From the NCBI RefSeq assembly GCF_905171765.1, contig NC_053391.1, positions 688,567,257 through 688,631,256 of the forward strand: a stretch of DNA of 64,000 bases, given 5' to 3'. The stretch comes from Bufo bufo. Lineage: Eukaryota; Chordata; Amphibia; Anura; Bufonidae. This document shows positions 45,504-56,140 of the stretch, one piece after another; the stretch's first letter is position 1; every line of letters starts with the position of its first letter. A model generated the notes under the pieces. It ran no database searches. It worked only from the letters and a program-made list of their open reading frames with translations, and was not told where the DNA came from. The translations under genes were made by a program, and so were the position numbers.

Positions 45504-46190
45504 TTAAAGGGTTTCTATCACTTCGTTTCACCTATTTAGCTTTCAGACACTAGCGATCCGCTAGTGTCTGCTTTATCTAACCATCCTAATATAAGAGCTT
45601 ATTGTCCTGCCGTTTAGCTAAAAAAATAACTTATATAGATATGCAAATGAGCCTCTAGGTGCTATGGGGGCGTCATTAGCACCTAGAGGCTCCGTCTACC
45701 TTAACAAACTGCCGCCGCCCAGCGCGTCCCTCCAGCCCGCCCATCTCCTCCGGAATGCGATGCTCCTCGTATTCGGCGCATGCGCAGTGAATGTCTGATC
45801 GCTTCCCTGCTCAGACATCTCCACTGCGCCTGTTCCTCGGAGCACTATGACGTCATCGGCGCAGGCGCAGTGGAGATGTCTGAGCAGGGAAGCGATCAGA
45901 CATTCACTGCGCATGCGCCGAATACGAGGAGCATCGCATTCCGGAGGAGATGGGCGGGCAGGAGGGACGCGCTGGGCGGCGGCAGTTTATGAAGGTAGAC
46001 GGAGCCTCTAGGTGCTAATCACGCCCCCATAGCACCTAGAGGCTCATTTGCATATCTATATAAGTTATTTTTTTAGCTAAACGGCAGGACAATAAGCTCT
46101 TATATTAGGATGGTTAGATAAAGCAGACACTAGCGGATCGCTAGTGTCTGAAAGCTAAATAGGTGAAACGAAGTGATAGAAACCCTTTAA
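45504..46190. mobile_element. TTAA foldback element, 687 bp
   Basis: TTAAAGGGTTTCTATCACTT begins it and the complement ends it, with TTAA at 45504-45507 and 46187-46190. The arms of about 320 bp are nearly perfect. The GC-rich centre holds tgacgtca (45849) and, in each arm, the NRF1-like tgcgcatgcgc or its equivalent (about 45777 and 45910). It has no open frame of its own; the two short frames at its centre are mirror images of each other. Confidence 0.93.
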
Positions 46191-46948
46191 AGTGCCCAGT
46201 ATTATATCTGGGCTAACAATTGATTTTAATGCTTTGTAACCTGTGTATGCTAATCATAATGGAGAGGCCTAAATCATGGACTCCACCACTATAAGGACAT
46301 GCGATAAAAGATACAGTATATCTTGGTCCACACCAAGTTTTATATAAGGTCATATGGATGTCATAGGCAGCAACCTGCTATGCTAAGCTGTTTCCATAGC
46401 TCTCATACACGGCAATGAGAGCTACTGAAATAGCAGCGCGCCGGAGTGCACTGCTGTTTCCCGGCCTGGAGGTGGTCAGGATTGTGTCTCATCTGGCCTT
46501 AGTAATGGCGAACGAGAGACAACCGCTTCAAGGCCACACAGTACCTCTGAGCTGTGGGGAACTGTTATATACGACCCATAGAAGTCACTGGAACTTTACT
46601 CTACATTCACAACAAGGCATATGGAGAGTTTTTTTGATTTGAGTTCACAAGAATCTGAAGATAAAACAACAGATCATGTTCCATCCATAAAAGAGCATCA
46701 TATTGAGCACCGAAACATGGCCCACATTGACGGTGATGCCATAGATGTAATGTACACCACCTTACGATGGCAGTAAATAAATTCTTACTGACATTGAAAT
46801 GCTCCATCTGTCTATAGGAACTGTAATATGTCACCAGGAACATGGACATTTTATAATGCAGATATTTATGTATTCTAGACTTCTGACAAGCTCAGCACTG
46901 TCACGTTCTTGTGTGAGATTTAGAAGAATTGCCACCATCTATTTTCCA
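46191..46948. other. Upstream region of the receptor gene
   Basis: No other gene is seen. A possible 3' splice site (ctgtctatag before gaactg, about 46808-46818) lies about 130 bp before the chosen start codon and could join a 5' non-coding exon. An in-frame ATG at 46799 would add fifty residues with no receptor character. No clear TATA box is evident. Confidence 0.4.
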
Positions 46949-47884
46949 ATGGAGAATTTGACATCTGCTCCTGGGAATGTTACTGTGATGTTGTCTTATA
47001 CCACAATGGTTGATGATGTCACCAGAATGGCATTTCTGATTACCTCCCTTTTGTGTTTCTTCTTCTTCTTCTACTTCATTGCCATTATGCTGAAGGTCTT
47101 CTTCACCACTCCTCTCATGCAGGAGAACCCTCGATACATTCTTTTCACCCACATGCTCATTAATGACACGTTATATATCATGTTGTCAAATTTCATTGTA
47201 GTGTTTTACATGCATTCAGTATATGTCCCCATGATTGTCTGTTTCATCATTCATATCACGTCCGCCTGTTCCTTTCGTGTGACCCCATACAACCTGGCCG
47301 TCATGTCTCTAGAACGTTACATAGCCATATGTTTCCCACTAAGACACTTACAGTTTTGTACACCAAGAAGAGCTAAGTATGCAATTGCCATGGTCTGGGT
47401 CATAGGGTTGTCTCTAAGCATCGCAAACTTCATGACTGCGATCTACTCAACAGAAAGTACCTCATATTCTGTTTATGTGTTGTGTGATGGTTCATTGTTG
47501 ATGATAAACCCTGTTCAACGCATGGTCAGAGTCTTCACCAATATTGTCAGCTTCACCATGGTGGCCTTGATCATTGTATTTACCTACATTAATGTCATGC
47601 TGGTTGCCAGGAACGTCGGTTCTGGTGGTTCTTCAGCCCTTAAAGCTGGTAAAACTGTGCTGCTCCATGCCTTCCAGCTAATGTTATGCATGGCCTCCTT
47701 TATCACAAACCTAACAGAGATCTATGTAAAGAATTACATGTATTACTTAATCGTTTCAAACTATGTTTTGTTCACATGTGTGCCCAGATTCCTCAGTCCG
47801 CTCATCTATGGGGTCAGAGATGAAGCTTTACAAAAACATATAAGAAAATATTGCACAATATCTTGTGTCTGTCATCCACAATGA
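46949..47884 (+). CDS. Odorant receptor 131-2-like GPCR
   Basis: A single-exon seven-transmembrane receptor of 311 residues, likely a chemosensory (olfactory) receptor in the plasma membrane signalling through a G protein; the ligand is unknown. The start at 46949 gives MENLTSAPGNVT with two N-glycosylation sites (N3, N10), a normal extracellular N-terminus and the family's usual length. TM1 is Phe-rich (LLCFFFFFYFIAIML). TM2 has RYILFTHMLINDT. TM3 has PMIVCF with the disulfide Cys and then MSLERYIAICFPLRH in place of the usual DRY box. A partner Cys lies in VLCDGS. TM7 ends SPLIYGVRDE, close to the NPxxY motif. The frame is undamaged and unlike everything around it. No neighbour of the same family is in the window. 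The family call comes from recalled sequence character and should be checked. Confidence 0.85.
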   Translation: MENLTSAPGNVTVMLSYTTMVDDVTRMAFLITSLLCFFFFFYFIAIMLKVFFTTPLMQENPRYILFTHMLINDTLYIMLSNFIVVFYMHSVYVPMIVCFIIHITSACSFRVTPYNLAVMSLERYIAICFPLRHLQFCTPRRAKYAIAMVWVIGLSLSIANFMTAIYSTESTSYSVYVLCDGSLLMINPVQRMVRVFTNIVSFTMVALIIVFTYINVMLVARNVGSGGSSALKAGKTVLLHAFQLMLCMASFITNLTEIYVKNYMYYLIVSNYVLFTCVPRFLSPLIYGVRDEALQKHIRKYCTISCVCHPQ

Positions 47885-47910
47885 GGTGATGAAAAATTGT
47901 AATTTATTCC

Positions 47911-47916
47911 AATAAA
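47911..47916 (+). promoter_or_regulatory. Polyadenylation signal of the receptor
   Basis: aataaa stands 27 bp after the stop codon and is followed by an AT-rich stretch. The very short 3' end is plausible for a single-exon chemoreceptor but not proven. Confidence 0.55.
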
Positions 47917-48940
47917 GGACTGTATAAATTATTACGCTTCTCAACTTTTCAACCTATAGGTGTTGGTTTTAACAGAGAGGTAACTAAGAGTCACTCTCAA
48001 TGATAGCAAGGTCATAATATCAAGAAATCTCCACCGATAGCAGATGTGATCATACTGAAAAGCTCAATGACTGACAGGTTTTTCATCAAATGCCACCACC
48101 ATTGGCCACTAAATTGTTGCCCTATTTGAGAGGCTCAGGTCATGTGTGGAGCTCAGAAAAATTAAAGGTGGAATCTGAATGGTTGTTATGAAGAGCTAAG
48201 CCACTTTTTATGTACATCACTTTTGATAAATCTACCCCTAAAATCTCCTTGAATTGTGCACCTCACTGTAGAGCATCAGAGCATGAAATTCTCCAAAGGG
48301 GTGAAAACGAGGATATATCCAGGTTCAGCTCTGAACCCGAACAACGGCTTTAATAGTTTATGCAACGGGCGCCGCTCCCCAGGGCCCTCTATCACGTCCC
48401 AGGTGTAGGAAATGCTGAGTGGTTTAGTGAGGCCCAAATATCTCTTTATGTGTGTCATGGTGCTCCTACCTGTTCATACTGCTGGACCCAAGGCTTTGGA
48501 GCAATAAAAAGAGGGAATAATTGAGGGATGGAGGAAAAATAACTTGAGTCCAGACCTTGAAATTAAGTTCAATGGCAGCTTTTATTACTGAGGGCAACTT
48601 CTAAAACTTAACCTTTATTCTACATAGATAAAAATATTTGGTCCAAACAGGATCCTGATAATCGTAGAACGAAAAAAGCTGTCAAACAATGGACGGTCAG
48701 GAAAATACGGACAATATTATGCAAACAAGGACAGAGAATATAAAATATATCTGTCCCTGTGCTTGCCCATAAATGACTGCTAAGCCCAGAGATGCACTTC
48801 AGTGGTAAGTGCACTCTGTCCAGGTTCCTAGGCTAACCTATCATAGGATGGTCAATGGCAGCTTTACTTGAACAAATGTTTCTCCCAACAGTTTTCAGGC
48901 TGTGTCTTGGTTCCAGCAGGCTTTAACATAAACTGGCAGG
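47917..48940. other. No gene; one TTAA repeat tip
   Basis: Open frames are short and featureless. At 48291-48354 the text ggggtgaaaacgaggatata ... ggttcagctctgaacccg ... ctttaa is the same TTAA repeat tip as at about 29120-29178. The rest is unassigned. Confidence 0.55.
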
Positions 48941-49166
48941 TAGAGATGAGCGAATCGAAGCTGACGAAGTAGAATTTGTTCCGAATTTCAGGAAAAATCC
49001 GATTTGCACCGAAGCCGAATTTCCTCATGCTTCGTGGTAACAAATCACATTTTTTCCTAAAATGTTTGCTGCACGTGTGAGAAAGGAACTCTAGGAAGGC
49101 GGGATCACCCATAAAGCCATGCATGCAGCCAATCAGCAGCCAGCCAGCCCTGTGATGTCACAGCCC

Positions 49167-49174
49167 TATAAATA
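49167..49174 (+). promoter_or_regulatory. TATA box of family B hAT promoter
   Basis: tataaata about 226 bp inside the tip. An upstream gccaatcagc CCAAT-type word (49129-49138) and a tgtgatgtca word lie before it. Spacing is close to that in family A. Confidence 0.6.
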
Positions 49175-49529
49175 GTGTCAGCCATCTTGGATTCTGCCAT
49201 TTTCCAGTGTACTTAGTGCAGGGAGAGACGTCAGCAGGCGCTAGGGACAGTGCTAGGAAAGACTTCATTGTGATAAAAAAAAAACTATTTACAAGTGCAG
49301 GGAAAGATTATTCAAGGTATAGGGAAAGGATAGGGAGGAATCATTCCACAGCATTTATGTAGAACAGGGTTCAGTAGGGGAGGTTACAGCCTGGGTAATA
49401 GGAACAATCCTATTACACCTTGCTGCACTGACTGGGGATCCAAATTGCCATTATACAGCTCGTAATTCCAGCAAACCGTTCTTATTAGGGTGCAAGTGTT
49501 GTTTGATACAGGCATTAACGGGGTTTATT

Positions 49530-49845
49530 AGTCTACTTTCACACTCGCGTTTTGGCTTTCCGTTTGTGAGATTTATTCAGAGCTCTCACAAGCGGTCCAA
49601 AACGGATCAGTTTGCATTCTAATACATTCTGAATCGAAAAGGATCCGGTCAGAATGCATCAGTTTGCATCAGTTCAGTCTACATTCCACTTTGGAGACGG
49701 ACACGAAAACTCTGCTTGCAGCATTTTGGTGTCCGTCTGATGAAACTGAGCCAAACGGATCCATCCTGGCACACAATGTAAGTCAATGGCACACAATCTG
49801 GCACAATAGAAAACGTATCCGTCCTCCATTGAGCTCTTTTTGTCG
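49530..49845. mobile_element. TTCACAC-type MITE fragment
   Basis: tctactttcacactcgcgtt begins it and ggatcc, ccgtttgtg and gtccgtctgatg words fill it. The right end was not resolved, but aaaacgtatccgtcc at about 49810 may be a diverged counterpart. It sits in the family B leader. Confidence 0.45.
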
Positions 49846-50038
49846 TGTATTAGTGGAAAAAGAAAAAATATATTTGCCATTCAGAGGTGCAGTTATATGT
49901 TCTATAGCCCTTTTTTGTGTGTATTAGTGGGGGGTGGGGGTTGGAAAGGGCTTAGCTGTTGTGTGGTGAAGTGAGAAAATTACAGACTTTTTGGGGGTGT
50001 TTTAATTTCCTTTTCATTTAATTTTTTGATCTAACAGT

Positions 50039-51942
50039 ATGTTAGACAGAGAAGTGCCAGGCCCTGCACAGGGGAGTGGCAGAGGCCTAAATGTTTCTGC
50101 CGCAGACAGAGGTCACAGCAGAGTAAGGGGCCATGGCAGCAGGGGTCGCAGCGAGAGGCCTGAGCTCCCGGTGTCATCCACTGGTCGTGTCTTGACCAGC
50201 AACCCAGCAGTTTTTGAATGGTTGACTCGGTCATCCACTTCGTCCCAAGTGATATTAGACACCCCCAGCCAAGATTCGGTGGGTTCGTCAGACACAACCC
50301 CTAGTTGGCATGGGCCAGGAGCAGGCCCTGTGCCCTCACCTGTCCTCAGCCTGCATCTGTCCTTTTCTGTTCCCTCAGCCAGGGAAGTATTGTATGCTGT
50401 GGGCTCAGCTCCACTATACAGTGAGGATGAGCTACTAGAAGCCTAGATGTGGAGGAGACATCCGCTGCTTCTTCCACTAGGTGGGCAAATAGTAATGAGG
50501 AGAGTGGTGTGGGAGCTGGTGTTCCGAGCGGTCAGGCTTCTGATCCAGAGACGGTTGAGGAGGACATCAGTGAGGTGCAGACAGTACTCGATGATGATGA
50601 TGTAGCTGATCGCACTTGGGAGCCGGGTAACAAAGGGGCTTCATCATCATCGGGAGAAGAGGATGGCAGCTTGTCCGTTAAGCAGCGGCGGAGCCAGCAA
50701 GTCGCTAGCATGGCAGGGAATCAGCAGGGTTGCAGCAGTGAGAGGTCGGTAGCCAAACGTGCCTGGGGGAGCTACCTCCCTGGGAAGTAGTGGTGCACGG
50801 GTTCACGGAGGCAGCGGCAGTACCAATCAGTCAGTCAGTAGTGTTGGGGTAAAATCACCTACTCGGCCGTGTGGCAGTTTTTTGTTAAGCCACTGGAGGA
50901 TGTGAACATGGCCATATGTAGAATCTGTGGGCAGACGGTGAAGCGTGGCCAGGGTTCCAATGCTGGCAGTACAGCCCTGCATCGCCATAAAGTGGCATTG
51001 GAGAACCATGGCTCTGATATGGTGGTCCAGCCTGCCGCAGCAACCACTGCATCACCCAGTGGCACGCACTCGATTTCAGGCAGTCAAGGCTCCACCACCT
51101 CAGCCAAAGGGAGCTGTCTGTCCTTCCCATCATCTGCTGGTCCTGATGCTCCTGCTCCTCCTACTCCTCGTCAGTCATTCCATCAGCAATCGATCACCGA
51201 AATGATTTCCAAGAGACAACAGTATGCGGCGCAGAAACTGAACATGCTCCTATACAAGTTGCTGGTGCTGCTCCCTTTCCAAGTGGTGGACTCTGCACCT
51301 TTCAGAGAACTGATGGCTTGTGCCAAGCCGAGGTGGAGAGTCCCAAGCCATTATTTCTTTGCCAAAAAGGCAGTACCAGCACTGCACACACATGAAGATC
51401 AGAAGTTGGGCCAGTCCTTGAGCCTGTTGGTGTCTGCCAAAGTGCACGGCAGCGCCAACGTGTGGAGCTGTAACTACGGTCAGGGACAATACATGTCCTT
51501 TACGGCCCACTGGGTGAATGTGGTTCCTGCACAGCCAGACCAGCAACTTTTCCAGTTGACAATGCTTCTGCCTCCACGTTGTCATGCTGTTGGTTCTGCA
51601 ACAATGTTCACCTCTGCTTCCTCACACAGGGGAGGAACTGCTCTGGGTCCTTCATCAAGAAATCGAATCCTGGCTTTCTCTGTTACAACTCAAAATCGGA
51701 ACCATGGTGACCTACAGTGGGAAGAACATGGAGTCGAGCCTGCATCAAGGAGGGCTGAGCCATGCGCCGAGCATGGCACACGTGTTCAATCTGCCAGGAT
51801 TTCCACCCACCAATTCCTGAAGCATCAGACTAGACCATCCATGGTGCCACACCAACATTTTGACAAAAGAGACCGGTTTCTTCTGGCTACCTGCCTCAGC
51901 TACTATTCTGATGCTGCCACTCGCCTGATGCCACACATCTGA
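50039..51942 (+). pseudogene. Family B hAT transposase, disabled
   Basis: The start MLDREVPGPAQGSGRG leads an Arg/Gly-rich N-terminus (SRVRGHGSRGRSERP). An acidic part follows with LDDDDVADRTWEPG. The BED finger CRICGQTVKRG ... TALHRHKVALENH is at about 50920-51010. The core shows LLVLLPFQVVDSAPFRELM and KVHGSANVWSCNYGQGQY. The first catalytic Asp is Asn here (51457-51459), where families A and C have TTDTW. A frameshift lies at about 50445 (stop TAG at 50444), a TAG at 50788, and frame changes after 51600. The frame stops at 51942, before any dimerisation domain. It cannot be active. Confidence 0.85.
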
Positions 51943-51990
51943 TGCCAAGTGCTCCTTCTTACACCCACCATCGTCAGCGGGTAGTTATTG

Positions 51991-52335
51991 CCACCCACCT
52001 CCACACTTAGTCACCTTGCCACTCTGTGGCCTCCTGATGCTGCTGCCACCTCCACACTATATCACCTTCCCACTCTGTGGCCTTCTGATGCTGCTGTCAC
52101 CTCCACACTCTGTCACCGGGTCACTCTGTGGTCTCCTCATGCTGCTGCCACCTCCAGACTGTCATTGTGCCACTCTGTGGCCTCCTCCTGATGCAACTGC
52201 TCCACCTTTACACTCTGTCATTGTGCCACTCTGTGGCCTCCTGATGCTGCTTCCACCTCACCACTATGTCATAGGGCCACTCTATGAACTTCTCATGCTG
52301 TTCCCACCCTCTCCACTTCATGACTGGGCCACTAT
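51991..52335. repeat. 51-bp minisatellite in family B
   Basis: About six and a half units of ccacctccacact(n)tcac ... ccactctgtggcctcctgatgctgctg. The unit is 51 bp, so the frame is kept, and the translation repeats every 17 residues (TSTLSHLATLWPPDAAA and variants). Related text stands in the other family B copy at about 12740-12900 (minus). Confidence 0.88.
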
Positions 52336-53163
52336 TTTGCCTTTCGGCCTGGCTGACATCATCATTTATTTGACCTTTCTTCTGATCTGTTAGAAGGAAG
52401 GAAAAATTAGACGCACAACGGATCCTGTCTGTGTAGAAGCTGTAAGGCCTGCATGGTCCCATCAGAATTGGCTTGTGATTTGGTAGCCAAACGCAGGAGT
52501 GGGTACAAAACACAGAAGACATGCAAATATTCAATTCACGTGTCATCTCTGTTTTGGATCCCCTCCTGTTTTTTTTGGCATTAGCAATACTGATGGATTA
52601 CTGAGCAAATGCTGACCGAGTGAAGGCAGATGCTCCACAGACAGGATCCTTTTTTAGTGGGTTATTGTTCTGACGGATCAGAGGAAGGGCAAAATAATCA
52701 GTGACGTCAACACGAACTTACTGATGACACCCTCTCCACTCTGTCGGGGGGTCTCTACTTGTAAAAGCGTTTAATAGAACGGTTCTGTAGAAATCTATGT
52801 GGAATCAGCTGACGACGATGTAAAGGGAGTGCACTTTTTCTTGATGCTAACATCAACCTGTAAGGCTTAGTTTATACTTGAGTTATTTGGTCAGTTTTGG
52901 CCCCGTGACTGCCCAAATAAGTGAAGTGTGCAGTGATTCTAAGAGCGACGCCTGTCATCTGCATGTCATACTGACTCACAGTATTATTTCACTACCACAG
53001 CAGACTCCCTATGCGTGTTCTACACCACTATACAGGCTCTCTGCAGCCAGGAAATAGCCATTTTCTTAACGCAATTCGCCACAAATAAATTTGCATCGAA
53101 CCTGCCAAACTGCGAACCGGCCGAATCAAATTTTTTAAAAATTCGCTCATCTCTAATAGGCAG

Positions 53164-54250
53164 CCATTTTATCATGTGCTTCAGTGTTAATGCAAATGTT
53201 ATAGTACGGTACATGCTATCTATTCTTTATACTTATACTTACTATTTGTATTCTTGTAGTTTTACCAAACAATCCTGTTTTACCAATCAAATCTGTTGAC
53301 CAATTAACAAGTTAGATTACAAAGAACAGTCCTCTTATTTGGAAGACAGGAATGGTTTATGCTGAATGTCAGACTGCACACTGTGTGAACATGAATTCAG
53401 AACAGGTGCCATTTTGGGGCACATGCGACTTTTTGACCACTTGATATTATGCTTTTGGTGAGGTGACCAAAAAACGTCTGTTCTGGCAGCGTTTAAATAT
53501 ATATTTTTTTTTACAGCATTCACCCGACAGGGTAGATCATATGATATTTTGATAAAGTCATCATTATGGACGCAACAATACCCCATATCTGACTTCTTTT
53601 TTTTTTGCTCAGTTTTGCACAATAAAAGCATTTTTTTTTTTTTATGTTTGTCGCCATTTTTTGCGAACCATATTGTTTTTATTTTTAAGGCTATGGTCTT
53701 GTTTGAGGGTTCCACTTTTGAGGGATGAGATGATGCTTTCACTGGTAACATTTTGGGGTACATGCAAATTTCTGATTGCGTGATATTACTTTTTTTGTGA
53801 AGCCAGGTGACGGAGTTTACCTGATATAGTTGAGTCGGTCGTTACGGACGCGGCAATGCCGAGTATGTCCCTTTTTTTTATTTTTTCTATTGTAACCGGC
53901 TAGATAAGGAGAAAGGGGCATTTTTTTTACTTGAAACTTTTCCTTTTTTTAACTTTTCTTTTTCACTTTCAATTTTTTTCACTCTTCAACTTTTGGGGGT
54001 CTGATCCCCTCTACAATTGTGTATTGTAATAAATTGAACTGTCTATAATACACTGACAGTGTGCCTATGAGACCCGTAGCTGGCAAGCCACAAGGCCTGT
54101 GCAAGGATTCGGGCTGGCTTAGCAGCCATTGGCCCCATGTCACCGTAGCGTGGGGGGCCGATGGCGCCAGAGAGCGAGCCCCCTCCCTCTGCAAACCCTG
54201 TACATGCCTCGGTCATAATTGACCGCGACATATGAGGGGTTAATAAACTG
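53164..54250. repeat. AT-rich dispersed repeat with internal duplication
   Basis: The block ccattttggggcacatgcga ... gtgaggtgaccaaaaaacg ... cacccgacagggtagatcat (about 53405-53590) recurs in diverged form at about 53745-53875. Between them are poly-T runs and tttttatttttaaggctatgg. It resembles a frog dispersed repeat, which is recalled and not tested. No gene. Confidence 0.5.
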
Positions 54251-55029
54251 GCATCTGTGTTTTCACTGATGCTGGCGGATACAGCAGGGGCCCGGCTGAT
54301 CGAGAGAGTGCATCTCCTGCACCCGCCCGATCAGAGTGCCATACTAAGGTTGGTTGAGGCCCCTGGGTGAAGCATTGGGTCTTATTTCCACCTCTTCACT
54401 GGGTGATGATCTCCGTGGGACCTGTAATGGGAGCCATATTGGTGGTCACCCAGCGTTCCCATAAACTGACCTCTAAATAGACCAACTAGAAGAAGAGGAT
54501 AACTCCAAGACAGAGAAGTCCATTATAAAGACATTGCACAGGAGAGCTCTGAACACACAGTGCAGACACTTCTCCTGTGTCACAGCTCATCCCCTACCCC
54601 ATGAGACTGACATCTCCTGTGCACCACAAACAGCGGCTCTTATCAACACTGAATGTAGATGGAGGAGAACAATAGGAGACATTCAGCGCACATCCTGTCT
54701 GTGTATGGAGAGGTATTCAGCGCCCCGCGCCTCCCTGATTCATCAGACCTGTCAGTCCTCCTTTCACCACTACACGGGGGGGGGGGGGGTACACGACATG
54801 GCGTATAGTCATACCCCTTACAAACGGATTATTCTACAGCCGCATAGTGCTATGTGACGCCATTTGTACAGTGAGAGGCAGACAATGCAAGGAGATCCTA
54901 GAGGAAAACTGCATTGCTTATCGATAACAACCAATCAGATTCCACCTTACATTCTTCACAGCCCATTTGGAAAATGAGCGGATCCGTCTAATTGGTTGCT
55001 AGCTTCTCACAGTTTCATAAATCTCTATT
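54251..55029. other. No gene recognised
   Basis: Mixed-composition sequence with a run of G (about 54775-54788). Short open frames have no conserved features. A diverged rcaaccaatcagattcc word at 54930 suggests the flanks of the next MITE. Confidence 0.5.
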
Positions 55030-55116
55030 GCCCGTAACAGCCAATCACAGCGCAGCTTTCATTTTTCAAGCACAGAATACAAAATTAAAGCTGCGCTGTG
55101 ATTGGTTGCTATGGGC
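55030..55116. mobile_element. Short inverted-repeat MITE
   Basis: gcccgtaacagccaatcacagcgcagcttt at 55030-55059 pairs with 55087-55116 at almost every position around a 27-bp loop. The cagccaatcacagcg arms include CCAAT words. No target duplication was identified. Confidence 0.6.
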
Positions 55117-55342
55117 AGTGGTTGGCATTTCTGTCAGGGTCATAGATCTCCCCATGAGGTTCCCTGCAGTCATACGCGGTCATTATTAGGCCTCATACAT
55201 ACAATGGGTTTACCATCTGCGGAGGGCACACTGACCTATGCATCTCTATGGGTACAGGGCTGAGATCCCGGATGTTACACACAGCCAGGGATCTCATCTA
55301 ACCGGCCCAGGACCAATGAGGGCGGTCCCGGGCCAGTGACCG

Positions 55343-55442
55343 CTCTGATTGGCTAGTCTTTAGAGACTAGCCAATCAGAGGATAATAGTGTCGCCAAAAG
55401 GTTCTGATCCCCACAGTCAGTGACTGTGGGGATCAGAACCTT
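55343..55442. repeat. Two adjacent perfect hairpins
   Basis: ctctgattggctagtct (55343-55359) pairs perfectly with 55364-55380 across four bases. Only 17 bp later, aaggttctgatccccacagt and its complement form a 45-bp palindrome (55398-55442) with a one-base centre. They are of unrelated sequence. Confidence 0.9.
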
Positions 55443-55733
55443 GTTAACTGTATTAAAAAAAAAATCTTTTTTAAACTTTCCCCCTCCCGCAAACTGTGGC
55501 CAGTCTTCCCACCTCCCCCCGTTCAGGATGTCCAACAGCGCTCATCTCCCTCCCCTCCCCTGCCGCAATCTTTTTTTCCGGATGGCTGAGCCGTTTAACC
55601 CATTCTATGCCATGTCCGTAGAGACCACTGTATGGAAGGGGTTAACAGAGGGAGGGAGCTCCCTTCCTTCTCCCATCGGGCCGCTGCACTGCTGTGGCGG
55701 CATCCCAATGGTTACTATGACATCCGGATGCCT

Positions 55734-56140
55734 TCACAGGCATCCAGTTTGCCATGGTATATCTGAGCCAGGCATACTGTGAATGAAGATACCCTGCAGT
55801 ACTGCAGTGTATTGTAGTGCCATCAGACCCACTGGATTTTTATTTTCCATGTCAGTGTTACCCAGTGTTTTGCCATTTAGTATGTACGGGTGACTTGCAT
55901 TATTCCGTCCCATGTGCATAACCTTACATTTATCAGTGTTAAACCTCATCTGCTACTTATCTGCCCAAGCCTCCAATCTATCCAGATCCATCTGTAGTAG
56001 TATACTGTCCTCTGTAGTATATATATATTTACACAGCATACTGTCCTCTTCCGTGTTAATTACTTTACACAGTTTAGTGTCATCTCCAAAAATGTATATT
56101 TTTCTGTGCAAGCCTTCTACAAGATCATTAATAAATAGAA
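55734..56140 (-). pseudogene. LINE reverse transcriptase fragment (CR1/L2/Rex-like)
   Basis: Minus strand gives MRFNTDKCKVMHMGRNN followed by YILNGKTLG and NTDMENKNPVG. This matches the end of RT in CR1, L2 or Rex elements (FN.DKCKVMH.GR.N). Upstream text to about 56140 (ccttctacaagatcattaat on the plus strand) belongs to the same LINE but is no longer open. The exact clade is not decided. Confidence 0.75.

Larger units (their letters stand above)
48941..53155 (+). mobile_element. Family B hAT transposon, 4.2 kb, both ends present
   Basis: tagagatgagcgaat at the left and attcgctcatctcta at the right are a perfect 15-bp inverted repeat. The flanks (actggcagg before, ataggcag after) agree at most positions but not perfectly, so the 8-bp duplication is decayed or has a 1-bp insertion. 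Inside are a TATA-type promoter, a small MITE fragment, the BED-hAT transposase relic, and a 51-bp array where the C-terminal part should be. It is the same family as the split relic at 3827-14307. Confidence 0.9.

Noticed and set aside
45696..45992. Two 70-codon open frames in the TTAA foldback
   Set aside because: They are the two arms of the same palindrome read in opposite directions and have no start context or family.
53015..53299. Cys-containing 94-codon frame after the family B hAT
   Set aside because: It overlaps the hAT tip and has no recognisable feature.
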